Shown: in pieces, positions 20,879-33,400 of the stretch
Layout of the letters: the number at the start of each line of letters is the position of its first letter
How positions within the stretch are numbered: position 1 is the first letter of the stretch
Source: Phellopilus nigrolimitatus
Taxonomy: Eukaryota > Basidiomycota > Agaricomycetes > Hymenochaetales > Hymenochaetaceae
Direction: 5' to 3'
Assembly (NCBI GenBank): GCA_021029095.1
Contig: JAJOHG010000031.1
Span: 248,001-312,000 of the forward strand
DNA length: 64,000 bases
Position numbers and translations under genes: made by a program
Notes under the pieces: model-generated
The model's input: only the letters and a program-made list of their open reading frames with translations
The model's database searches: none
Told to the model about the DNA's origin: nothing

Positions 20879-22018
20879 AAAACCGATCGTTTCATCGTCC
20901 ATCCCCGCGATAGTTCAACTTCGCTTCTATCTTCGACGCTCCTCATGAAATCATGCAATCTTGTTTATGGTTTACGGTTTATGGTTAATCTTTTTCGTAC
21001 TTCCTGAGCAACCTACTTTCTCCTTTTCAGGTCCACTATAAGTACCGGGTGATATCCACGAATCCGCCGCTGTTGTATTGTATTGTGCAATTTTTTCACT
21101 TCCTTTCCTTTCCCCATCAGTTCTCGCAGGGATGCCGTTTACCGTCCATATTGTTGCTGTACATGTACATCATGGACCCGAACCCGAGTTCGCCGTCTTC
21201 GCACCGCGCTGCAGTTCCTGTAATATGTGAATCATATGCCGCTCCAAATTCACATGAGCCACTGTAGGGTGTTTCGAGTTACTATCATGCTGAGTAGATA
21301 ACAAAATGTCTGCAACGTGATATAGCGCTCAAGCGGAAGCCTCTTACTCTGGCCTGGCGACATGATGGTCGGTTAATATCCTTTTATTTCATCAAGATAC
21401 GTCTGAACACATCATGCACGTCTCCAAGTTCTTGCTGTAATTCGATGTTGAGATCGCGATGTTTTCTGTGATAAGATTTCGAGGGAAGCTCAAATGCGCA
21501 AAAGGATACACGTTCAAACCCACGCTTCCGTTTCAGGCCAGAGCTTCTAACTCCGAATCTGCTAAAAATAAGAAGTTCATCCTTTTATACTTCCTAACAG
21601 AAACTCAAATTCGACGGTTGTGCTAAAAAGCATTTTTATTTAATTGTAATACATTTGCATATGGTAATAAGTATGTAGTTTGAACACGCGGGGATGGGTA
21701 TCAAAATGAAAGGACTTCCGTCGCGAACGAAAGAAATTAGCTACGTGGTATATAAGTATGTATACGCATGACTCCGGGACCGGCAATTATAGACAAAATT
21801 ATGCAATAATAATACGTACTGTCCTGTGTAGGAGAAGAAAAGCGAACGAGAGGTGTGAAGAATAATAAATTTAGATGGAAACAGGTGCTCAGGCACCCAC
21901 GGGGCCGACCACGTCCAACCCCTTTTTCTTGGAAGGCGGACAACCCCATTGGGTGGGAGATGGTATCGACATAAGGCATAGCGCGTACGGTTCATGAAGG
22001 GTATATGTTTCCGCTTAT
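20879..22018. other. Intergenic / 3' regions of convergent genes
   Basis: No gene is supported between the stop at 20878 and the stop of the convergent transcription-factor gene at 22019. The sequence is AT-richer than the genes, with no repeat recognised. Confidence 0.5.
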
Positions 22019-23837
22019 TCAGCAGCACCACGACGGCGACTGGGGCCGTGACTGATGATGGTGCTGCGGCGGAGAATGCAAGAGGTTCTGCGCGAAGTAC
22101 CCGTCGACAGTGTGCTGGTGCACGAGCGGTGAATGCGAGAGCATCGGAGACGGCTGCCACCGGACGTCCTCGCCAGGGCCGTGTCCTTGCACGTGCCGCA
22201 TGAACGGCGACGTCGACGCGGTGCTGTTCGCCGTCGATGGCCGCGAAACAGAAGCATACCCAGAGAGCGCCGCCGCATCCAAAGGCGCATCCCGCGCAGC
22301 CGCACCCATCTGAAACGAGAACGGCGAAAGGCCGAGAGGCAGCGCGTCATTCGCTCCAGGGTTTCCCAGCACTCCGGCTGCGCTCGCGGGGCGATGGAAA
22401 TCGTACTGATGCTGGTGGATACTGCCCGAGTGAGAACTGGCAGTGGAGGGCCTCGAGCCGGCAGACGTGCGGCGCACGAGGGAGTGGCTGAGGGAGAGCG
22501 AGCTGGCCGTTGAGGGCCGCGAAGACACACCTGTGCCCGCGCTGATGTTCGGGAGCACCTGCATGCTGCCCGAGGGGGAGTACGTCGCGTAGGCACCCGG
22601 CACTGGCTGTGGGTATAGGTAGTCGTTGGGCGTAGATGCACGGGTGCTTGCGCCGGTGCCATTAATTTGGTTAAGTGTCAACCCGAGGGCGCTCCCATTC
22701 GACCCTCCCGAAGAGGATTGGGCAAAATGTCCGTCAGCGACACCGGCAGCGCTGAGGAGATTGCGTCTGATTAGCACGGAAATAAAATATTGTAGATAGC
22801 GCAAGTTTCACCTATGACTTCGCGGCCCGATCGCTGATGCCGACCCGAGCGGAGTCTGGAGGTGAGGGTCGCTATTAGGGCGGACACGATACGTTAGCAA
22901 CGCCATCCGGGCGCTGGTGCCGAGAAAAATGCGATTAGCCAAAGCGTACCTGTGTCGACGGTGGTTTGAGACACCCACTCCGACGTGCAGCGAATTTGGA
23001 TCGGTAAAGCTGAGCTGCGGTCCGATCGCGCTCGCCTGCTCGTCCTCGGTGGACGGCTGGGGCGTCCCCTCCACGCTGCCGGTAGCTGACGGCGAAAGGG
23101 AGGAGGTTCCTGCATCACTAGCGGCTATCGAGTCTTGATCAGCTGTCGAAACTCGTTTCCGAGCGGGGCCTTTCTTCTTAAGAGGTGGGATTTCCGGCCA
23201 AGCACACTATACACACGCAAGAGCACACACGGTCAAAACGTATGGACGAATAGCAGTTAGCAATCAGCAGATATAGAAGGCGAAGACACAGCAAAGTTTG
23301 CGTAGCGGGGCAATTGAAAAACGGATATGAGGTAAAAGCCGAACAAACATACATCGAGCTGAGAGTTCGCGCATCGCTGGCACACAGACTTTGTTTCATC
23401 GCACTATAACATGTAGAAATAAATCAGTGTGATTGCTGGATACGATATGGAAAAGCATCTCATCTCTCATTCATTTGCGCACCAGAAGGTTCATGCGGAG
23501 CGCAAACATTTCGAGACAAGACGCGGCGGGAACTCAGTACGAACCTTGACCTTTTTCTTCCTGCATGTCAAGCAACCTGTTTTGCTGCGTGTGTATTTCG
23601 GACGCCTGCGCTCTGGCTTGATGGTGCGGTCCGGGTATGGAGATGGCGCAAATTGCGCGTAGGGAGTTGAGTAGTATTGAGGCAGGTAGTGAACTTGCTG
23701 TCCAGCGGCAGAGTACATGATCGCGCTGGGTAGCAAAAAAATACAAAAATGTTGAGCGCGACGACGGGGGTTATATAATTCGGCAACAGAAAAGAAGCTT
23801 CAAAATGAGTAACGTACTGGGGCAAAGCCTGTGCCAT
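22019..23837 (-). CDS. Zn(II)2Cys6 fungal transcription factor (438 aa)
   Basis: Six exons: 23837-23818, 23725-23545, 23403-23353, 23206-22950, 22871-22812, 22766-22019; phases are consistent throughout. The binuclear cluster spans three exons: GCLTCRKKKVK, then CDETKSVCQRCANSQLD, then CAWP, giving C-x2-C-x6-C-x6-C-x2-C-x6-C at about residues 56-83. It is preceded by a Tyr/Pro-rich N-terminus and a basic RRRPKYTRSK. A basic linker (KKKGPARKR) follows. The C-terminal half is Ser/Pro/Gly/His-rich with repeated RPSTA(S/N)S motifs (SSRPSTASS, GSRPSTASS, VSRPSTANS). No fungal-specific middle homology region was recognised, so it is shorter than many family members. It binds DNA by family knowledge; target pathway unknown. 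Confidence 0.88.
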
Positions 23838-26800
23838 TTTTCGGGGTTCAATGAGTGACGAATGAGGGGAAACAAAAGGCTCGACGGTTGAGAAAGGGTG
23901 AAGGTCTTTATATCGTTCCCGGGCAGTCGTCCGATGATCTACAAGTGAGGGTGCTGAGCGTGGCACTGGCCGGATCAGAAACAGAGTGGTGTAACCTTAG
24001 ATCTGGCTGGGCGATAAATGCAGATGTTTCAAACTGATCACAGCCATAAGCAGCCTTCCACCAAATTTCCGGAAAATCAAAACCTGCATCGTCGTAAGCA
24101 AACCTGTGTAGTAACCACCTGGCAACCGCACCCCGAGGACATTCCCGACCTCGCTCCCTCGTTTCGTCTTGCTTGAAGCTGTCGAGGGGGGAAAAAAGTA
24201 AGAATGAAAATAAACTGATTGCATTGGTATTGCGAGCGTATCAGTCGGACCTGTCAAACAGGAGGAACGCAGCTGTTCGCCCTCTTCACGACCAATCTCT
24301 TGACGTAACTACGAGGATGGAAGGTGGGGGATAAACCGATGAGCAAAAAACAGAACTTTCCACGGCGATCGAGCCCTGCTGATTTGGGATGATTCTTGAC
24401 GGTCCTGGATGATGGAGGTCCCGGTATGTTTAGCACGCTTTACAAAAAAAATGAAGCTAAAGCCTTCATATCATCTGCCTTCTTCCTGTCTTTCTCGACC
24501 TTTCTATTTGGCCTTCAAAATGTAACAAAAGAAAGACCCGATACGATACAAACGACATCCTTACCCAGAGGGCCCATTCATTATACCTGAGCTTTGAGTC
24601 AAGAGACTCAATGAGCTCACCCATTCGATCTGTCTTTCGTCCTTTTCATTGAGACATCACAATGATCACATTACTTGTCCGGTCCTCTCGACTTCTTTAA
24701 CTCCGGTGATCGCAGACATCGTCTTTCTCCGAGATGGATGGATGGGTGCAAAAAATGAAACTGCTGCGCATCAAACGACTTCCATTGCGTCCTTCCCTCC
24801 AGTTCATCAGGAATCTGAAGCCGCCCACCACATTTTCGCTTGGCGCCTTTCTTGCCATGGCGGCGGCGGCGGTCGAGATGATGAGTTAGACTATTGAATC
24901 GTGGGCGTCTGTAGCTATACCAGAAACGGGAACAATGGTGTGACAGCTGACAAATATATTCAGAATTCTCTTCTTCCTACCTTCTCGCCTTCTCGCCTTC
25001 TCTTCTTGCTATTTTGATCGAGCCACCTCATGCCGAAAGAACGTGCACAAAAAGAAAAAAACAAAGTCGCCCAAGAAGGCTTCGATGATAGCTTGTAATC
25101 TTATGCCTCGTGTCATACGATATCTATCTCCGCCTTCGAAAATACATGTACATACACAAGCCTGAGCGGAGGATGTAGAGCACAAACGGTACTGTTACAG
25201 GAGAACTTGTCAGATGACAAAACGCAGGTTTGGGGCATTGTCGTAGCCAACCACGATGACTGGATGTCGCTTAGTATAGTAAACAGGCTTCTGCGTACTT
25301 AGCCTTACGCGACGGATTTTCAGGGCTCGAGGACGTGATCGGGCACGAGCGTTCATTTGCGTTCCTCGCTTATCGGACAACTGCAGCCTTGTGGGAAGGC
25401 GGGATTCAGGTTTGTATGGCCTCACGCGAAGAGGCCTGAAGACGGAGCGAAATTGAGGTTTGCAAAACGGGACTCGTCGAGACAAGCACCGCACGTCGTC
25501 AGGCCCGATATTATCTTCATTTCATCTTATGTGCTCAAATGCTCAAACGCGGAGCCGCAAGCTCGCCATAGCCATGACTGCGCCCGACGCCGACTTTGAG
25601 GCGCAACAACAGAAAGCAGTTGAGACAGGCGCGCCGCCTTGCGACGCGGACCAGGCAGAGTGCACGGCATTTGAGACATATTAATACTTTCATTTTTAGA
25701 CGGTGCCGCCAGAGTTGTGTAATCACTCGAGTAGAGCGCGGCGATGGAGCACGTCAAACGCGTCGCACGAACCGCGACCCTGCACGGAACTACAAACCTA
25801 GTAATGATCAGTAAGAGGCCGACCCAAAAATAAACGAAGTCACAAAACTCACTTGCTCTCATACGAGTGAAGGCGTAAGTATATACAGCACAAATACTGA
25901 GATAGGTCCAAAGATGGTCGCCCAACTTTCGACGCGCGAGTAAAACACAGAAGTCGAACGCGCACACCCTCGTACCCACCCGGCTACCAAAGTATCTCGG
26001 TTGATTCCCAGAGATGGGGAAAGAAAGTTCGTTCTATTCCCGGTATGCAGGTGCAGAATGACGGGATCAGTCTCGATTGGTGGGAACCCTAAGAGGCTGC
26101 GACAGGTAGCAGAGACAAAAAAAGAACATATCCGCGGGACTTCCCGCGCCTTCTGCGCAAACCTTCGTTGAGGCGCCTTTCCGCGGAGCGCCCTTGTGCC
26201 ATCAACGGGTGGATCGACGCTGCAGATGGTCAATGATGATTTGTGTCGGCGGCTGTTCGCGCTGTGCGCCTTTAGGACTATGGTTGATTGAGAAAGCAGC
26301 GCGCAGTCGTGCATTCCGAGGTAACCTTCAGTCGAATCAGGATCTGCCCGCCCGGCTTTGCCACTGCGCGCAGACAGGAGACGTCGGACCGTATTCATCA
26401 AAGCAACCGGTGACCCAACAAATCGAACAAGGCTTAAATAGCCGTTAAGCAGAAAGAGGCCCATTGCAGTCGCTATTGCTAACACCAGTGTCCCGCGATG
26501 TTTTCCGATCTCGCCGAACAGTGTGAATGTAGGAAGTCTCCAGAACCCGAGGAAGCCGCAGACGCGGCAGGAGCGTCATAATTTGTCGCGGGACTTTGAA
26601 GACGCCTTAATCATATCGAACTCAGCGACGAGATTGTCGAGCACATATATCACGATACGCACCGGATACACGCGGTTTGGAGTCATTGGATGCTATGATC
26701 CACGATAACCCGTGAAGTATTGTGCCTGCGTGCTGTACACAGAGCAATACAGCTGGACTGCTGAAGGAGCGAGTGATGGCATCGCAATGGACCCTGTACT

Positions 26801-27472
26801 GGAAAGATTTCCTGTTCAAGTTGCTCTAGAGACCATACTACATCATATCGATGCCAGTGACCGATTCCAGGAAGCACGAGACGTGCCGCCCTCCCATAGC
26901 TAGTAGCACGAGAACCAGCACGGTCACAATCTAATAAAACTTTAGTTATCGCCGACAGCAAGATATGCGCTAAAGCTTTTCCCCGTGTGCATCAAGAAAT
27001 GTTGATCACGGACCAGCCCTTTGATGCAGATTCAGAGGACTGACTGGATAAATCAATAAAAAGGCACCATCATATCCTGTGGATTAGTGCATGGTAGATG
27101 TCGTCCGCAAGATTTTTGGTCCGATTTGCTGCAGGTCCGAAAGTCAAGGAGTTCATGTCGGGTTTGTGTTCAAGCTGGAACGATAGCGTTGGACTTCGTG
27201 GCATGGAAACTGCCTCATATGGGCTACTACTTCTTATATTCTGCACAACAGTCACGTCGAGCGAAAGGAAGAAATCAAATACGGAGATATGTTGAACAAT
27301 AATGCTACAAAGTACACAGTGTCATGCTAGATGTGCAATGTGTGAGTGAGCGTGGTATCGAAACAGAGTGCCAGAAGAGAAATAAAAACAAAGGAATCGT
27401 GAAAACTCATGAGCGTTATGGTCAAATAAAGATGAAACAAGTCCGTCTAAGGCGAATATTATCCAACTGTCC
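23838..27472. other. 3.6-kb interval without a confidently resolved gene
   Basis: The interval contains the 5' flank of the transcription-factor gene and several moderately long minus-strand frames. One, below 26572 and ending at 25859, includes a hydrophobic MLAIATAMGLFLLNGYLSLV segment. Another, 25494-25210, ends PVIVVGYDNAPNLRFVI. A short 36-codon frame (MTPNRVYPVRIVIYVLDNLV...) just upstream ends at TGA before the hydrophobic frame. They may be exons of a decayed or intron-rich membrane protein gene, but I could not join them in frame. Confidence 0.35.
25859..26572 (-). pseudogene. Possible remnant of a membrane protein gene
   Basis: A minus-strand open frame runs from just after a TGA (about 26573) to 25859. 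The first Met-led reading begins at 26485 with MLAIATAMGLFLLNGYLSLV, a probable transmembrane segment, followed by basic sequence. The frame upstream of the TGA is also open (IYVLDNLVAEFDMIKASSKS), hinting at a gene interrupted by a nonsense change. No family recognised and no supported splice pattern; it may be chance. Confidence 0.2.
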
Positions 27473-30400
27473 TTACGACCCGAACTTGCGAGGTGAGCTC
27501 GCAGGAGACTGAAGCGTAGAGGCTGGACGATCTAACCGACCTCTGAGCCGTTCGACTTCTCGCTCGAGGCTGGGAGAAAAGATGCCATTCATCAGAAGCC
27601 GGATAATATGATGGGAAAACACAGACTAACCTGAGGACCCGCTGCTTGTAGTCGCCGGCATCACGCTCAGCTTTGCGCTTTGCTATCTGGAGGTTGCCCT
27701 CCTTGGTAGACTAAAATGATGACTCAGAGTCGGGAGTACTGGCTGGAGACGAAAGACCCACCAGCTCGGCCATGGACTCCCGCATGCTCGCGATTTTCGT
27801 CTCGTAGGCTTTCACTTCCTCCTCGAGACGGCTACGAGTCCGCTCGCTCTCCGTGGGAAGATTTCTCGACCCTGAACCTGGTCGTTCGCCTGTCCGATGT
27901 TGTCGAAGAGCCTCCCCTTTTAGTCGTGAAGCGTTTGACAACGCTTTAGTCTCAAGGTCCACCATGCGGACATTGAGTTCCTTGACTTGCTTCTCAAGGT
28001 TAGCCTGTAGACAGCCTCAGATAAATGATGATGAACGACGGCAGGGCAACGAAAGAACACATACATTCTTACGATCAAGCTCGGAGTTCTCCACACGAAT
28101 CTCACCGAGTTCGATTTGGCAGTCTTGCGCGTGAACTTCTGCCTTTTTCATTCGTTCTTCAGCCATCATCACGCGGTCTTGATGTTCTTCCAGCGCGCGC
28201 TCCAGATCCTGCTTTTTCAGTTGGAGATCCTGAAGCTTAGATTCCGCGGACATCTTGTCTGGATCAATGTTGTCCAGCTTGATGCCGTCCAGCTGCGACT
28301 GCAGTGCCCGCCGCGCCTTCTGTAGCATGACTCTCTCTGCCTCAGCATCTTCAAGCACACCCCGAAGCTCTCGGACTTGTGAATGGAGAGCCACGATTTG
28401 CGACTGCTGCTCCGTCCGTGCGGCAGTGGAGGACTCGTAGGCATTGGTGAGGTCGGAGATCTTTGTTTCCAGACGCTCCTTCTCCTTCTTCCAGGCACCA
28501 CCATTGTAGACCTCGTCGTCGTACTGCAGCTGCAGCTCGTCATAGTCACTCCGCAGCTTACGGTTCTCTTCGCGTAGCCGACTCATGCTATCACGCTGTG
28601 ATTGGAGTTCTGGGATGAAAATTAGCAGATGTGGTTTAGTAAGAAATAGCAACTGCATACCATCGCTCAACTCAGCAAGTTTGGCTGTCATTCATTCATC
28701 TGGTCAGTTATGCCGTGTTTTGTAACGTGTAAATGCCACATACTCTGATAAGTTATCTGGGTCTGACTCATCGCGAAATCACGCTCAGCCAGGTCTGAAA
28801 CATGGCGGTCGCGCTCCTCTTGTAACTCCTCTTCGAGTCGCTGCTGTCCGTGTTCAAGATCGGATGATTGGCGATCGCCGCGCTCAAGCTTGGCGGACAG
28901 GTCGCGCAGATTCTGTTCAGCTTTGACAGACCGCTCTTCGGCCGCTTTACGCTCCTTGAGAGCCTGGCCATGAGCCTTCTCGAGGTCCTCAAGAGCCTTT
29001 CGAGCTACGTACGAGCAACGGTCAATAAAAGCTTCAAGGGTCGATCTAAACACCCACCGAACGCTTCACCATTCGCAGCTTTGGCCCTTTCGATCTCGTT
29101 CTGCTCTAAGCGGGTAAGGTAGTTCTCTGCCTTTGCCCGGTATGCCTTGACAGCCTCTGCCAGTTCAGAATGCTTAGCAGATGCAGTAACGGACGCGACC
29201 TTCACGTCTTGAAGCTCAGCCTGCAGTTTGCGCTTGGCACCTAATAACCGCGGATGAGCCATGTATGTAGCATATAATAGAATAAACATACTGATCTCAT
29301 CGCTCTTCCCCAATTTCTCGCGTTCCACTTTATCTTGGAGATTGGTGAGTTCGCCTTGCATTTTGACCCTCGCCTGCGTAAGCTCTTGATTCTGGCGACG
29401 CTGTGCCTCCAGCTCCGCTTGCGCATTACGTTGTTGAACGAGCTTAAATAAACTACAAGTCAATACCAATATACCTTAGACAGCTTGCGCACTTACCAGA
29501 GCTCGCCGGGACTCTTCCAAACGAGCGTAGTTGTCGCGCTCTTCCGTCATAGTGCTCTGGAATTTATCCCACATGCCTTGAAGACCATCCAAATGGTTGG
29601 CCTCAGTCGCACGTCGGGCTTGAGCCTCTTCGTTGAGCAACTCGCCGAGTCTGGCGTTCTCTTTTGTCATGCGGGCTTTGTAAGATTGAAGCGACTGCTT
29701 CGAACCATCGAGAGTCTCCATTTCAGCAGTCAATTCCCGTAATGAGGCCTCCAGATGACGCCGGACTCGTTCACTGGTAGCCATCTGAAGCTCGAGGACC
29801 TGCACTTGCTGTTTCAGGCGGTCCACCTGGCGATCAGGTGTCTTTGGTGGTGGTGGTAGGTCTTTCCCGCCACGGATGACACCATTAGCAGGTTTATTGG
29901 TAACCTTAGTCGGTGTGTTCATGACCGAACGAGACACCGAGGGTCCCGTATCACGATACTGCTGCGAACGGTTACCCAGTTCCTTATACAAACCTTTCTC
30001 CGTCTGCTGCAGCTCTTCAAGCAGCCTAGATCGGAAGGTTTCATCCTTAGGACCACTGGACAGAACCAGCTTGCGAATCTCTGCGTGTTGGCGCTCGACG
30101 ATATCTTTGATTCTGTTCGCAGTAACCTGAGCACCCTCCGACTCCTCGAGCTCGTTCTGAAGTTGAGCGATTCGCGACTCATACTCGCGACGGACTTTGG
30201 CCAACGAGTTCGGTGTCTCGGCATCGTCGGCAAGCGTCGTCAGTTCTGCCTCTAGAGCGCTCTTTGACCTCTGTACAGTCACCAGCTGTTGCTCTAGGTG
30301 AGTCAACTGATCCTTCACGTTCTGGAACTCTGCCTGGCTACGACGGGCCTGGGTCTCTGCTGCCTCTTTAGCGCGCTTCGCGTCGAAGGCCTCGGCGAGA

Positions 30401-33400
30401 GCACGATTCGCTTTTTCTTCGTGAAGTCGTGCCTCCTTGTCTCGAGTTCGAGTCTCACGTTCAGCCTCGCGGGATAGATCCTCCGCTTCACTTGCAAGTC
30501 GAGCTTTGGACTTCTCCAGTGACCGAATGTAAGTTACGTTCTTCTGCAGTTCTGCTTGCGCCTCTGCCAACTGGCGATCAGTGACGCGTTTCGCCTCCTC
30601 CAACACGTGGACATGTTCGACGATGGTTTTGTCCTGACGAGACTCCAGCTGTTTGACTTCCCACTCTCGAGCCTTGAGATTATCAAGAGCCTTGTTCAGC
30701 TCGCGGTCAAGCTTGATGTTTCGGTCCTTGAGCTTGACGATCTCTGCTTTCTGGATCGATGCGTGCTTCTCCAGTTGCTGCCGCTTCGCCTTCTCGTCAT
30801 CGAGCTGCTGACGAGTTTGGTCCATCTGCCTGACCCAGTTGCTCTTCTCCCGCTCGAGCTGAATGACGGCCTCCTCGTAGTCTTCGACTTTCGCTTGCGC
30901 GCTTGTCAGCTGGCGCTCGAGCATCTGCAAAAATAGCACGTTAGCAACAGCGATCCAGATCAGCACGAAGATTGATTGACGCACCTCCTTCGCTTTTGTC
31001 GCTTCTGCACACTGCCCTTCGGCGTCAATGTGTCGGGACTTCGCGGTCTGCAAATCAGACTCCAGCATGCGCTTTGCACGATCAGCCTCAGCCAGCGCGG
31101 CCTCGACCTCCTTCTGGCGGGTCTGGATTGCGCGCTCGTTATTCACCAACTGCTGATAGTCGCGCTGAAGAGTAGCATTCTCGCGCAAAGCGCTTTGCAA
31201 ATCAGCTTTCAATAGATTCTGGCTTTCGACTGAGACCTTGCGGGACTCGGAGAGTTCTTGCTGCATCTGGGAAAGCTGGCTACGCAACTCGATAAGCTCT
31301 TTCTCCTTGCTCTCTCCACCTCCCTGCGCCGCGACTCCTCTGACGTCTTGGCCTGCATCATCGCGCGAAGCTCGTCCAGCTCCTTCTGCAACCGAGCTTG
31401 GGTCTCGGTACTCCGAACACTGTCGGTCTTCTGGGATTCGAGCTGTGTCTTCGCCGTCTCGATTTGACTTTGGAGCTGTGTGATCTGTCTCTGTGCCTTG
31501 TCCCTTTCGGAAGAAAGGGCGTCCATGCCAGCGGCAAGGCGGGATATGTCAGCTTCCTTCTTCGTGATCAAGGCAGTATACTCTGTTGCCGTACGAGCCA
31601 TCTCCGCGAGTTGCTCATGCGCTTGACGAGCCTCGTCTTCAAGGCTATCCGTCCGCGCTTTCCCGAGATCGCTGTACTCCACATAAACAAAGATGAAATG
31701 AAAACGAAACAGGGCACACACCGATTCCGGACTTCAGACGCCAGCTTCGTCTCGAGATCAGAAATAGCCGTCTCCATACGCTCTCGCGCTCGAACAAGGT
31801 CTTCCTCCCGCTCACTTAACAGTCGGCGCGAGTCTTCGGAGAGCTTCTTCAGTTGGTCGCGCTCAGCCTGCAGACCCTCGAGTTTCTCCTCGGCAATTTT
31901 CAGGCTCTGAGACAGCTCCTCCTCGCGCATCTTCCACTCCTTCTGCCCTGCCTCGAAGTGCACGATGTGGTTGGCTGCCTCGTCAAATGCCTCGCGGAGC
32001 GCCTCGTACTTCTCTTCGGTCGCCTTGTGGTTGATCATCACCCTGTCGAGCTGCGAGTCCAGCGTGTCCAGGTCAGCCTGGAGAGCAGCGACGTCTTCCT
32101 CCAGCTCTGTTTCGCGTTTTTTGCTCCGTTCGAGTTGCGCATCCTTGTCAAGCCCAAGTGAACGCTCCGCTTCGAGATCGTCCTCGACCTTTTGCTTGTC
32201 GGTCTCCAGCTTCATCTTAAGACTCTCAAGCGCCTCCTTCTCACGCTGGTCTCGCTCGGCCCTCTCCCTGATCAAGATAAGCTCGGCTTCCTTCCGCCTT
32301 AGTTCTTCGTCATTGCGCGTCGCAGTGAGAAGAGGTCGAACCTACGCTCAGTTTTGTTAGAAAAGTAATGGACTAGAATAAAACATACAGACATACCTTC
32401 GTATAAAGCTGCCACCACGGCCATTCCCTTAGCTCCACATACACGCGGGCGTTCCGCTGGATCGTCCGTATAGCAGTCGCGCGATTGAGGATCTTCTTCA
32501 TCTGGCGCCTTGCAATCCACATGCGCGCCGTCGCCTGGATCCGCGAGAAGACGTCGAACAGCAGCGCGTCGCGGCGCTCCTCCAGCTCCGCGAGCACGCC
32601 CGCCTTGAAGAAGATCTTCGACGTGCCGATGCGGTAGGTGGTCTTGTCGAGCTCGAGCGCGTCGACCATGCGCAGGCACGCCTTCCGCCCGTCCATGTAC
32701 CCGCGCGGGATGATGCCAGGCGTCAGGACCTCGTAGCGCTGCCGGAACTCGACAAACTGGCAGGCGGTTCGGGTACCCAAGGCGCGCAATACGGATGCCC
32801 TCCAGGACACCGTTGCACCTCAATTGGTCCAAGACGAGAGGGACGTCCACCCGGCCTGCCTTCTTGTTCCCGTTCGGCACGATGCAGCGCACGAAATGGG
32901 GCTGCGTTGCCTGCAGCTGGTTCATCAGGCTCGCAAGTTGCTCTTTGTGGCGCTGCGCGACGGTCCGGAAGGCACCCTTCTTGACCATACGCTTCTTGCC
33001 GATCGACCCACCAAATCCATTGATGATCGCACCGGTCGAGGACGTCGGTTCGCCGTAGTCCGCGAAGAGACCCGCGACATAGCGCTCATCGGAGGTAGCC
33101 AGGAGGCGCGTCAAGTTGTCGTTCAATGGGTCCTTGTTCTTCTCCAGCCAGTTCTCCGTCCGGTATTCGACGTTGCCAGCATAGTGCTCGACGATGAAGC
33201 CCTGCTCGAAACGCGCGGGCGTGTATTTCGTCCTCCCGAGGTGCGGCTTCTCGCCGTACGGCGGGTCTCCGCTCCACATGTGGTGCAGTTTCTGCGTGAA
33301 CGTAGCATCCGTCGCCTTCGGCATGATGCACTCTTCGTCCAGACAGCTCAAGATACCAATCGGGTTCCCGCCCGATTCGATGAGGTCGATTGTCGGCTGT

